A stretch of DNA of 64,000 bases from Cellulophaga sp. 20_2_10. GTDB lineage: Bacteria > Bacteroidota > Bacteroidia > Flavobacteriales > Flavobacteriaceae. The notes beneath the pieces were generated by a model, which made no database searches, was not told the DNA's origin, and saw only the letters and a program-made list of their open reading frames with translations. The position numbers were made by a program, and so were the translations under genes. Of this stretch, positions 8,278 through 16,130 are shown piece by piece; within the stretch, counting starts at the first letter, position 1, and each line of letters opens with the position of its first letter. Where the stretch lies: contig NZ_JAMCOJ010000002.1 of NCBI RefSeq assembly GCF_023476645.1, positions 281,561 through 345,560 on the forward strand, given 5' to 3'.

Positions 8278-9096
8278 ATGCAAAAAATAACATATATACT
8301 TTTACTATTCTTATTTGGTTTTAGCGTAACAGCTCAGAATATTAAATTCCCAGATGATGCACATATTAGAACAGGAGTAATTAACGATGCTGATGGGTAC
8401 GTTAATATTAGACAAGGCAAAAGTTCATCTAGTAAAATAATTTCGAAAATAAAAAAAGACGAAGAATTTAAATTTGCTTTACCTAAAGCAGAAAACGAGA
8501 AATGGACTTTAGTTAAAACGACTTTAAACGAAGTTGGCTATGTCTATTTTAATAGAATATATGAATTAAGAAAAGACAACTGTGCAGATCAAGTTGAGTT
8601 AATAGACCAAACGTGGGAACATACCAGAGGAGGTCTTGGTACTAGAACAATAGATTCTATACCTCCAAACCTAGAAGAAATTAACTTAAATATAAGCTCT
8701 AAAAATAGAGGTAAAATTAACAAACTATTGTCTTGTGCTTTAGAAAAGATAGATTTATTTGAAGAGAATAACTCAGAAAAAACATTAAAATTCACTCAGA
8801 AGACATATAAAACTTCGCAAAATACAAACGTAGTAGTTACCAAATATCATGACGCTTATTCTGAAAATCTAGGAACTGTAGTTTCTATACTAGAGAATGG
8901 AGAAATGGAGAGTTATGCATACTATGGGTATTTGTCATCAATAACTATTTATGCCTTAAAAAAAGTAGATGGTAATTATAGACTATATGGTAACCTAGAA
9001 GGTAGTCCAGGTGATTGCTATGGTGGTAATTTTACGCTAGAGCTTATTAATAAGTCTTGGGTATATAAATTTGAGTATTACGAGTTTAATGGATAA
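8278..9096 (+). CDS. Secreted protein with bacterial SH3 domain
   Basis: A 272-residue protein with a signal peptide (residues 1-19, ending VTAQ). Residues 33-98 form a bacterial SH3 domain, recognised by G-Y-V-N-I-R-Q-G-K-S-S-S-S-K-I-I, K-D-E-E-F and the closing G-Y-V-Y-F-N-R-I. Such domains bind peptidoglycan peptides or proteins in the envelope. The remaining 170 residues, with conserved aromatic and glycine positions, are not recognised. It precedes the large exported protein at 9134 with a gap of only 37 bp, so the two are probably co-transcribed. Confidence 0.7.
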   Translation: MQKITYILLLFLFGFSVTAQNIKFPDDAHIRTGVINDADGYVNIRQGKSSSSKIISKIKKDEEFKFALPKAENEKWTLVKTTLNEVGYVYFNRIYELRKDNCADQVELIDQTWEHTRGGLGTRTIDSIPPNLEEINLNISSKNRGKINKLLSCALEKIDLFEENNSEKTLKFTQKTYKTSQNTNVVVTKYHDAYSENLGTVVSILENGEMESYAYYGYLSSITIYALKKVDGNYRLYGNLEGSPGDCYGGNFTLELINKSWVYKFEYYEFNG

Positions 9097-9133
9097 AATA
9101 GAACTTTTAAATACGAATCTAACTAAAAACAAA

Positions 9134-11059
9134 ATGATTAAAAAAAGCATTCTCTTATTGTGTATTATTTTTTGTGTTCACTGCAAAAGCGCACAACATA
9201 AATTTCCTTCTTTTGATGCTGTAGTAACTACGTTCTTTACAAGTTATGATCTACGGAAGGAGCAGGGAACAGATGATATTAGATTTGTTAAAAAACAAGA
9301 TGGTTACTATATTCAAGAGTATAATTATGACACTAATGACTATAAAAAAACAGTTTTGTTCTGGAGTGCTTCTAACAATACATACCAGAAGTTAAATTTT
9401 CCTAAAGGTAAAGAGTTAAATGCCGCCTATGCTAATTACCACTTAACATACCATAATAAAGAAAGGTTTAATGTGCTGCCTTACTATGGTTATGTGGGTT
9501 GGACAAAAGATGTTATTGCATTTTTAGAACAAAAATCTGATCTTAAAGATATAGAGTACTATGCATTGGGTAGGGCTTATGGTGCTAGTGCAGGTCATTT
9601 GCTAAATGCTAGTTATCCATTTTCAGACCCTAAAGAACAATTTAATTTTTTAGAATCAGGTAAAAATCAATTTACAAAAGAGCAGCTTAAAACCTATATT
9701 AATTATGAGGAAAAGGCATTAGAAAATTATACCATACTTTGTCAAAAAAATCCAGATTATCCAACTGTTGTAGGCACCATTTGTAATAAACTAGATAACG
9801 AGTATGTTAGTACTTATTTAAACCTTAGTATTTATCAAAACGAGGCAGAAGCTTTAGCTTTTTTACCAGAAGGTCTGTATACAGATTTTGTTACGTATTA
9901 TGCTAAAAATTACTTAAACTCTGTAGAGCCAAATGGTATTTTGTTTACAACAGGAGATAATGATACATATCCGTTGTTGTATGTTCAAGCCAGTTTAAAA
10001 TACCGCCAAGATGTTGCTATTGTAAATACTAGTTTATTAAACCAAAATAGTTATGTAAACCATTTAAGAGATGATAAGGTTTTAGCTTCAACACCAATTA
10101 AGTTTACACTAAAACCAGATGCATATGCAAAAGAAAATTTAGCCTATATAGTTTTAGATGCTAACAAAAATGATAATACGTATTTAGATTTAAAAAGTAC
10201 ACTAAAGCTAATAAATACAAAAGACTCATCTGTGGTTTATAAAAAAGCAAAAGAGAATGCTATATTGTCTACAAATAAAATAGCTATAGCTATAAACCAA
10301 GACAGATTAAAGCTTACATACAAAACAAATTATATAGTTAAGGGAGAATTACTTGCGCTAGATCTTATAGCGTCCAATATAAAAACTAGACCTGTATACT
10401 GTACATTTAATGAGTTGCCTGTAGTTTCTAATTATTTAGAAAAATCTGGTTTTGCATATAAAATAGTAACTAGTCCTAAAAACAAAATAGAAAATGATAG
10501 GTATTTAGCAGGTATAGATGCAGATAAAACCTATGCTATTTTAGTAGATGAGTTTCAGTATCATAAAAACACTAAAAATAGCTCAAAAACTGAGCTCTCT
10601 GTTTTAATAAGTTATACATCTTCTTATGAAACCCTTATTAATCATTACAAAGAGGAAGGAAACATTAAAAAATGTAAAGAAGTATTAGATGCATTCACAA
10701 ATTTTTATCCAAAAAACCTTTACGCAGATATTAGTTTTATGATTTCATCTATGGCAAAAAATGCGTATGCCATAAAAGATTTTAAAAATGGAGATCTTAT
10801 GGTTGAAAATCTTATTGAAAATTTAGAGCATATAAAAAGAAATAACAAAGAGAGCACAACCACTACCAAAGCAGCAGCTTTAAGAAAATTAATTTTTGGA
10901 GATGAGGTTAATAGTAAATTAGATAAAAATAAACTAGAGCGTCATTTATATGTTATTACAGATGTATTAGAAACGGAAGAGGTAAATAGTAATTTAACTT
11001 CTCGTTTGTATACGTTAAAAAAGTATTTTATGGAGCAGCTTCGTAATATTGAAGAATAA
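9134..11059 (+). CDS. Exported protein resembling the C-terminal region of DUF2723 proteins
   Basis: I use ATG 9134 (641 residues), which begins an N-terminal signal (MIKKSILLLCIIFCVHC); an upstream ATG at 9071 would overlap the previous gene and add a polar tail. The region around residues 270-300 reads I-L-F-T-T-G-D-N-D-T-Y-P-L-L-Y-V-Q, then R-Q-D-V-A-I-V-N-T-S-L-L. This matches the signature in the extracytoplasmic C-terminal part of large DUF2723 membrane proteins. A later A-L-D-L-I-A-S-N-I-K-T-R-P-V-Y-C segment matches the same region. The many membrane helices of DUF2723 proteins are absent. The C-terminal 150 residues look helical and TPR-like. The function is unknown. Confidence 0.6.
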   Translation: MIKKSILLLCIIFCVHCKSAQHKFPSFDAVVTTFFTSYDLRKEQGTDDIRFVKKQDGYYIQEYNYDTNDYKKTVLFWSASNNTYQKLNFPKGKELNAAYANYHLTYHNKERFNVLPYYGYVGWTKDVIAFLEQKSDLKDIEYYALGRAYGASAGHLLNASYPFSDPKEQFNFLESGKNQFTKEQLKTYINYEEKALENYTILCQKNPDYPTVVGTICNKLDNEYVSTYLNLSIYQNEAEALAFLPEGLYTDFVTYYAKNYLNSVEPNGILFTTGDNDTYPLLYVQASLKYRQDVAIVNTSLLNQNSYVNHLRDDKVLASTPIKFTLKPDAYAKENLAYIVLDANKNDNTYLDLKSTLKLINTKDSSVVYKKAKENAILSTNKIAIAINQDRLKLTYKTNYIVKGELLALDLIASNIKTRPVYCTFNELPVVSNYLEKSGFAYKIVTSPKNKIENDRYLAGIDADKTYAILVDEFQYHKNTKNSSKTELSVLISYTSSYETLINHYKEEGNIKKCKEVLDAFTNFYPKNLYADISFMISSMAKNAYAIKDFKNGDLMVENLIENLEHIKRNNKESTTTTKAAALRKLIFGDEVNSKLDKNKLERHLYVITDVLETEEVNSNLTSRLYTLKKYFMEQLRNIEE

Positions 11060-11093
11060 AATTAGTGTAAAGTAAGTAGTTAATTTTAAAACT

Positions 11094-11465
11094 ATGCTTA
11101 GAAAAAAGATAAAAATACAAAGTTACTCAGGCCTTTTTTTTACGGCACTCTACGGAGTTCTTCTAAGAGTTTTAAGGGAGAATTTTGATATTTCCAATGA
11201 GAACTTTATACTCATTTTTATTGTACCCGCTATTATAAGTTTAATACCTGTTTATTATGCAACTACGGGTGTGTATACATCTAGATTAAAGCTTTTCTTT
11301 TACCCTTTTTTTTCAACGCTATTATTTTTAATAATATGCTATGTAAGTAGTTGGGAAGATTTTCTTTTGTTTCTACTTTTAGGTTTGCCATTCTATATAA
11401 TTACAGGCGTGCTTGGTATACTGGTAGGCGGAGTTGTAAAAGAACGAGCAGAGAGTAAAAAGTAG
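11094..11465 (+). CDS. Small four-helix membrane protein, unknown
   Basis: The 123-residue product is almost entirely hydrophobic, with segments at about residues 12-27, 38-56, 67-86 and 92-115 and a charged C-terminal tail (KERAESKK). It starts 34 bp after the preceding gene and probably belongs to its transcript. No conserved functional residues are visible and I recognise no family. Confidence 0.55.
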   Translation: MLRKKIKIQSYSGLFFTALYGVLLRVLRENFDISNENFILIFIVPAIISLIPVYYATTGVYTSRLKLFFYPFFSTLLFLIICYVSSWEDFLLFLLLGLPFYIITGVLGILVGGVVKERAESKK

Positions 11466-11548
11466 TATTTTAGATTTTTTTATCAAGAGATTAATACTTT
11501 AGTGGAGTAAAATATATAGTCTTACTAATAGAAAGTCAATAATAGAAG

Positions 11549-12388
11549 ATGAAGTTACCTAAGAGAATAAAAGAAGTTTCTATAGATACAGAAATACAAG
11601 TTGGAGTATATCCGCCAAATGGTTTTTTGCAATTTTCTGAGGCAGGTTTGGGTAACGGAGATTACTTTGGTTTGTACTGGGAATTTGGTAAAGAAAACGA
11701 AGAGCCTATAGTTTGTGAAATGATGCATGATGAAGGAATTATAAAACCTAGTTTTTCTTCTCTTGATAAATTTTTAGAATGGTACACAGTAAACGATTTT
11801 GATTATGGCGATGAAGAAATTGGCGATGAAGAAATTGACGATGAAAAATTGGTGTATAATTACCTAGAGAAAGGGAACTTATGTTTACAACAAAACAACA
11901 TCGAAAAGGCAATTGAGTTTTATAGAGCAAGTACAGAAAGTTTTGGGGAATTAAGCGAGAATTGGTTTAAATTAGCTTCACAATATAAGAGAATTGGTAA
12001 CGAATTAGATTTTCAAAAGAGTTTAATTAACGCAATAATTTCTAATTGGGCAATAGATTTCCCTTCTCAGAATGCAGTAAGAATGCTTAAGAATTTAACC
12101 CCTGTAGCAGCGTTAAAAAATCACCCTTTACTTAGAAATAGAGAACAACTCGACTTTAATTTTGGAGGACAAAAAGAGAATAAGAATTACCAAGTAATTA
12201 AGACTGTCTTTACAGAACTTTACGAGCTTGGAGATTATAATAAGGCATTGTTGTTAGAGCAGAATTATGCACTAATGATGTATTGGGAAACATCTTCTTT
12301 TCAAGAAAGAAATAATTTTGATATCAAGGAATGGAGAAATCAATTTAGCCAAAAAACAAAATCAAGAATAGAACTAAATAATATATAA
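11549..12388 (+). CDS. SUKH (SMI1/KNR4)-like protein with helical repeat region
   Basis: A 279-residue soluble protein. Residues 25-80 carry the end of a SUKH fold: GNGDYFGLYWEFGKENEEPI, V-C-E-M-M-H-D-E, and F-S-S-L-D-K-F-L-E-W-Y. SUKH proteins are common immunity proteins to polymorphic toxins and to contact-dependent systems. The acidic linker that follows is coded by tandem 15-bp units (from 11,817). Residues 101-165 look like one or two TPR hairpins (G-N-L-C-L-Q-Q-N-N-I-E-K-A-I-E-F-Y). The start of the canonical SUKH domain is short here. An immunity role is inferred from the family and the neighbourhood; no toxin gene is visible. Confidence 0.65.
   Translation: MKLPKRIKEVSIDTEIQVGVYPPNGFLQFSEAGLGNGDYFGLYWEFGKENEEPIVCEMMHDEGIIKPSFSSLDKFLEWYTVNDFDYGDEEIGDEEIDDEKLVYNYLEKGNLCLQQNNIEKAIEFYRASTESFGELSENWFKLASQYKRIGNELDFQKSLINAIISNWAIDFPSQNAVRMLKNLTPVAALKNHPLLRNREQLDFNFGGQKENKNYQVIKTVFTELYELGDYNKALLLEQNYALMMYWETSSFQERNNFDIKEWRNQFSQKTKSRIELNNI
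11817..11861 (+). repeat. In-frame 15-bp tandem repeat inside the SUKH-like gene
   Basis: GGCGATGAAGAAATT occurs twice exactly (11,817-11,831 and 11,832-11,846), and a third diverged unit GACGATGAAAAATTG follows. It encodes repeated G-D-E-E-I in an acidic linker between the SUKH-like and TPR-like parts. The unit length is a multiple of three, so slippage changes linker length without breaking the frame. Confidence 0.9.
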
Positions 12389-12423
12389 TTATAACTTTAG
12401 TTTATATTAATCCACGATCAAAA

Positions 12424-13272
12424 ATGAAAAAAATACTACTTATAGCTTTTTTAATAGCCCTTAATTCTTGTGCGGAGAAAAAAACTAAAACAGAAGATTC
12501 TAAGAATACAGAGCTTAGTACCAAGGATACTGTAGAAACTAAGAAAGAAGAAGATAAGCCTAAGGAATTAAATAAAGATATAGTTTTAGGAAGTTATAAG
12601 GGTAAAATAGGAAGTAATTTAGAGACTGCTTTTCATTTAGATAATAATGACGGCCATATTAGTGGATTTTATTATTACAAAAAAATAGGAATAGATATAA
12701 AAGTTGTAGGTACTGTGGTAGCAGATAGTCTACTTGCATACGAGCTAAATTATAAAAACGATACCCTAGCAATTATAAAAGGAAAAATTGAGGATTCTGC
12801 TATAAATGGAGTGTGGGTAAATGCAAAAAATAAAAAAGAGTATCCATTACTTATAACCAAAACAACTAAAAATATAACACCATTACCAGAAGGAATAGAA
12901 GGAGCGTATTATAATGATATGTGTAATTTAACTCTTACGTTTACAAAGTCTAAAGGCGAATATTACTATACCTACCAATCTAATGAACGAAGCTTAAAAG
13001 GTAAAATCAATTTTTATAGAGAAGAAGACTTATACATGACCCTAACAGAAATTGAATATGCAGAAGATTATTTTGATGTTGCCTTGTTTGAAGAAGATCC
13101 AGAAAAAGAAAAGGAATATGCAAAGCTCAAAGAAATAGGCAAACGTAGAGTAGGCGTAGAGTGTTATTATAGTCCGGACGAGTTAACAATTCAGAATTAC
13201 GGTAATGCAATGAATTACTACGTAAAATTAAACGATTGTAGCGAAAAATACATTCATTTTAAAAAGCAGTAA
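12424..13272 (+). CDS. Predicted lipoprotein (intact paralogue of the 5.2-kb pseudogene)
   Basis: A 282-residue lipoprotein: signal MKKILLIAFLIALNSC with Cys16 acylated, then a lysine/glutamate-rich linker to about residue 55. The mature part has a beta-rich segment (LGSYKGKIG, then a D-N-N-D-G-H-I-S-G-F-Y-Y-Y strand typical of beta-sandwich lipoproteins). It ends with a tyrosine-rich half with Y-Y-N-D-M-C-N-L and C-Y-Y-S-P-D-E-L. The C-terminal 180 residues are closely matched by the broken copy at 5168-5926, 7.3 kb upstream on the same strand. The function is unknown; surface or periplasmic location is inferred from the lipobox. Confidence 0.7.
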   Translation: MKKILLIAFLIALNSCAEKKTKTEDSKNTELSTKDTVETKKEEDKPKELNKDIVLGSYKGKIGSNLETAFHLDNNDGHISGFYYYKKIGIDIKVVGTVVADSLLAYELNYKNDTLAIIKGKIEDSAINGVWVNAKNKKEYPLLITKTTKNITPLPEGIEGAYYNDMCNLTLTFTKSKGEYYYTYQSNERSLKGKINFYREEDLYMTLTEIEYAEDYFDVALFEEDPEKEKEYAKLKEIGKRRVGVECYYSPDELTIQNYGNAMNYYVKLNDCSEKYIHFKKQ

Positions 13273-13297
13273 AGCCTTTATTAATTTATCATATTCT

Positions 13298-13368
13298 AAA
13301 TATGACATATACCCTAACGAATATAAACTGCTGTTAGTTTTTTTGGGTATATGTGTTTATTATTGCTA
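13298..13368 (+). repeat. 70-bp intergenic element, copy 3
   Basis: The left part AAATATGACATATACC leads into the identical 17-bp core (13,314-13,330), and the right box TATTATTGCTA lies at 13,358-13,368. Core-to-box distance is 44 bp. ACATATACCC (13,305-13,314) is a perfect 10-bp inverted repeat of GGGTATATGT (13,345-13,354), and TAAC/GTTA can extend the stem inward. The next start codon lies 53-59 bp downstream. Confidence 0.8.
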
Positions 13369-13426
13369 CATAAAAAATTATAGTTTTAAAGATTGTTTTT
13401 TATAAGCAAATCACTAAGATGTGAGA

Positions 13427-13738
13427 ATGAATCAATTAAAAATAATTACTTTTTTAGAATCATTATTTAAAGTGCTACTAGTAATCTCATTACTAATTAT
13501 TGCTACAGGTGTTGTTGTTCATTTTTTAGATGTGTACAACATTCTTAGAAATAGTTTTTTTATAGGAATCCCTTTGTTTCTACTTAGTTTAATTTGCTAT
13601 TTAGTAATGCGAACTTTAAGGCGCTTTAAAACCAAACAGCCCGTTGTTAAATTGCTATTTCTAATACTATTAGGTAGTGCAATTACTTTTGGTTTGTATG
13701 TAATTTTCGGCAAAATTATGGAAGCTGTTTCTCATTAA
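13427..13738 (+). CDS. Small membrane protein, unknown
   Basis: Hydrophobic protein of about 103 residues with three predicted membrane segments, at about 14-36, 44-62 and 74-95 from the ATG at 13,427. A GTG two codons upstream (13,421) is an alternative start. It lies downstream of copy 3 of the 70-bp element and 18 bp upstream of a larger membrane protein, so the two are probably translated from one transcript. No family is recognised. Confidence 0.55.
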   Translation: MNQLKIITFLESLFKVLLVISLLIIATGVVVHFLDVYNILRNSFFIGIPLFLLSLICYLVMRTLRRFKTKQPVVKLLFLILLGSAITFGLYVIFGKIMEAVSH

Positions 13739-13755
13739 AAAATATCAATTACGCT

Positions 13756-14748
13756 ATGATGACCACAAAGAAATTAGTACTTCAATTTTTAAAGTATTTT
13801 ATATTAAGTTGTTTTTTTTATTATTTGTTTTCAGTAGTGCAGGTCATCATACATTTTATGGCTGAAGCTGGTGTTTTAATCAATATAATTAATACGTGCT
13901 TATTTAGTTTAAGCCTAGTTGATACTATTATGCTTTTTGGTTTATTTATTTCTGCTTTGTTGTTTACAGCCTACTGGTTACGTAATAAACGTAGTGTAAT
14001 AAAATTATTAAAATTAGGTTTAGTAATGTCAGTTTTGTTTTCAGCACTTATTTTTATAACTAAAAATACGTTGGTTCCTGAGCTTAAAATTATGTCTTAC
14101 TTAAGCAGGTATGAGTATGCCCTTAGAGTAAAACTAAACACAGAAGAGAGAAGAGAAATGAGTGACGATTTAAGAAAAAATAGATTGTCAATGATGAATG
14201 TTTTAGCCATAAATAAATACAAAGATTCATTACAAACCGAAATATCTGCTAAAGAAACTACTATAAAAGAGCTAGCATTAAGTACACCAGATAGTATATT
14301 AGAAAGTGTTTTGCCTAACTCTTATCTAAATAAGTATATTCAAAATAAACCTAAAAATACATCAGAATTTGGTTTGTTTACCCTAAATAAATTAAAGTAT
14401 GAGGTAAGTTTACACAAACAATTAATTAAACAAATTAAGCTATCAAATTGGGAAGAAGCAAAGTATTATCTTACTATTTTCTTGACATTCTTTTTTGTTG
14501 CTTATGGTATTGTACTAGGTTTTAACCTTAAAAATAAGCACCCAATTGTTGCAGTTATAGCAGGTATTGCTATTTATTTGTATAGCTATAAAGTAATTGA
14601 AATGATTGGTAACAATATAAATGGATCTTATAACTCTACAGAGATAATTACTAATATCTGCGTTATTGTTATTTTGTTTTTAGGGCTAACCTATAGAATG
14701 GTTTTACTTGAGAAAAAGCAAAAAAACAATAGAACACTAGAACACTAG
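13756..14748 (+). CDS. Membrane protein with central helical domain, unknown
   Basis: A 330-residue protein with hydrophobic segments at about residues 11-34, 48-70 and 85-100, then a charged helical region (about 110-230) and three more hydrophobic segments (about 235-255, 262-280 and 292-315). The arrangement of membrane bundle, soluble insert and membrane bundle resembles LptF/LptG-type permeases in outline only. I see no specific motif that supports that family. It follows the small membrane protein by 18 bp. The function is unknown. Confidence 0.55.
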   Translation: MMTTKKLVLQFLKYFILSCFFYYLFSVVQVIIHFMAEAGVLINIINTCLFSLSLVDTIMLFGLFISALLFTAYWLRNKRSVIKLLKLGLVMSVLFSALIFITKNTLVPELKIMSYLSRYEYALRVKLNTEERREMSDDLRKNRLSMMNVLAINKYKDSLQTEISAKETTIKELALSTPDSILESVLPNSYLNKYIQNKPKNTSEFGLFTLNKLKYEVSLHKQLIKQIKLSNWEEAKYYLTIFLTFFFVAYGIVLGFNLKNKHPIVAVIAGIAIYLYSYKVIEMIGNNINGSYNSTEIITNICVIVILFLGLTYRMVLLEKKQKNNRTLEH

Positions 14749-14828
14749 AACAAGTTAGTCAAGAGTAAAAATGTTAGATATAGTTAATTGTATTTTATCA
14801 TATAAAGTTAGTATCTAAATTTACTTAT

Positions 14829-14899
14829 AAATATACAATACACGCTTACGAATATTAATTGCTGTCTTGGTTGTGGCATAAGTGTACGTATTATTGCTA
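14829..14899 (+). repeat. 70-bp intergenic element, copy 4 (diverged core)
   Basis: The left part AAATATACAATACACG is nearly identical to copy 1. The core CTTACGAATATTAATTG (14,845-14,861) matches the other copies at 14 of 17 positions, and the right box TATTATTGCTA (14,889-14,899) is identical to copy 3. Core-to-box distance is 44 bp. AATACACGCTTA (14,837-14,848) can pair with TAAGTGTACGTATT (14,879-14,892), with one G-T wobble and a 2-nt bulge. CTTG at 14,866-14,869 lies 19 bp before the right box, suiting a -33/-7 pair. Confidence 0.7.
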
Positions 14900-14943
14900 A
14901 TGAAACTAAAGGTGCAAATCTTAAATTAATAAGCGGTACACAA

Positions 14944-15552
14944 ATGAAAAAAAGCCTGTTTTATAGTATGCTTTTCTTGTTATTCTCTTGCGGGAATAAC
15001 CAAAAAAAAGAAATGAAACATACCGAGAAAAAGGAAACTAACTATAGTTTACAACTAAAGGACACATTGTTAATTAATAAAGACTTTACAATACCTTATT
15101 TAAAAATTGAATCGTTAACCTATTCAGATTTTCAAAAGCAGAATAAAGTTATTTTTGAAGAAACCAAACACGGTAGTTTAAGTTGCGGAAATTCTAGTCC
15201 AATGTGGGACTCTAGCACCAATGTTAAAAATGACACTTTAGGGATAGAATTAAATTTTAGTAAGAACTGGGTAGAGAATACACCAAAACCTAAGGACGAA
15301 GTATTAAACAGAATTGTGTTAAACAAAGCAAAAGCAAAGTTTTATAACGGAATTATACTAGGTAAGTCTACTATAGCAGAAGTAAAAGAAAAGTTTGGGA
15401 AGCCTATACAGGAGAGTAATTATGTATTGGAATATAGTTTTAAAGAAACGCGTATAGTATTTATTTATAATGAACAAGATGTGGTGTATTACCTTCAACT
15501 ATCTAAAGCTTATCAAGAGTCTAAACCACAAGATAGTTTAGCATTTAATTAA
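14944..15552 (+). CDS. Predicted lipoprotein, unknown
   Basis: A 202-residue lipoprotein with the signal ending LLFSC (Cys16) and a lysine-rich linker. The mature part includes a C-terminal segment G-I-I-L-G-K-S-T-I-A-E-V-K-E-K-F-G-K-P, which resembles the helix-turn used in small BLIP/SmpA-like lipoprotein folds. That similarity is short and weak. It lies 45 bp downstream of copy 4 of the 70-bp element. The function is unknown. Confidence 0.6.
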   Translation: MKKSLFYSMLFLLFSCGNNQKKEMKHTEKKETNYSLQLKDTLLINKDFTIPYLKIESLTYSDFQKQNKVIFEETKHGSLSCGNSSPMWDSSTNVKNDTLGIELNFSKNWVENTPKPKDEVLNRIVLNKAKAKFYNGIILGKSTIAEVKEKFGKPIQESNYVLEYSFKETRIVFIYNEQDVVYYLQLSKAYQESKPQDSLAFN

Positions 15553-15591
15553 AAAACGAATCATTTAATCTGGGATATCAACGCATACCAA

Positions 15592-16089
15592 ATGAGGATA
15601 GAAAAAAAACACACAAAAACTATTTTTCAATTTCAGAGTCATTATCAACAAGAACAAGTTTGGGAGTATCTAACACATCCAAAATATTCGGTTGGTTTTA
15701 GTTTAGAACCTTGCTATTATAATGAAATTAGTGAGTCTTTTAAATTAGAAAAAAACAATAAATGGACCGAAATACATACGGGAGAGGACTGCACGGGAGA
15801 TGTTGTTGTATGTAAAATTACAGACGCTGATACGTATAATTTGTTTACGACAGTAAGGCATCAAGCAGGAATTAAAAACACTACAATTTTTAAGCTACAG
15901 AAAAATGAAAAAGGAACAATTATTACCGAGATACAAAAATTCTCTTTAAGTATAAAAAAAATGAAACCAATTAGCATTTTTGCTTGGTTAATGTTGATGA
16001 CAGGACTGTTAACCAAATTCTCTTTTAAACCTGAAGAAGATGAATATTGGTTTAAAAAAATGGAAGAACATATAAAAGAAATTCACTAG
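15592..16089 (+). CDS. SRPBCC (START-like) fold protein, probable
   Basis: A 165-residue soluble protein. The order of elements fits a START-like ligand-binding fold: an N-terminal strand, a helix with Q-E-Q-V-W-E-Y-L-T-H-P-K-Y, alternating strands (K-W-T-E-I-H-T-G, T-T-I-F-K-L) and a long C-terminal helix (residues 145-165). No catalytic residues are evident. Proteins of this fold often bind lipids or small hydrophobic ligands. The assignment rests on fold pattern, so it is tentative. It is followed closely by another exported orphan. Confidence 0.5.
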   Translation: MRIEKKHTKTIFQFQSHYQQEQVWEYLTHPKYSVGFSLEPCYYNEISESFKLEKNNKWTEIHTGEDCTGDVVVCKITDADTYNLFTTVRHQAGIKNTTIFKLQKNEKGTIITEIQKFSLSIKKMKPISIFAWLMLMTGLLTKFSFKPEEDEYWFKKMEEHIKEIH

Positions 16090-16130
16090 TACTAGTACGA
16101 GACGTCTATATAATATTTATATAATAAAAT

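Noticed and set aside
13756-14748. LptF/LptG permease
   Set aside because: Only the outline of helices with a soluble insert is similar; no specific motif, no partner gene, and the insert is helical rather than beta-rich.
6662-14899. The 70-bp elements as true integron attC sites
   Set aside because: CTAAC and GTTAG ends occur in two copies only, the R boxes do not fit the full consensus, the fixed 44-bp spacing and the -7-like right box fit a promoter as well, and no integron integrase is visible. Kept as a hypothesis, not as a call.
16090-16130. Palindromes ACTAGTACTAGT and AGACGTCT between two island genes
   Set aside because: Short self-complementary words in AT-rich DNA without conservation elsewhere in the window.
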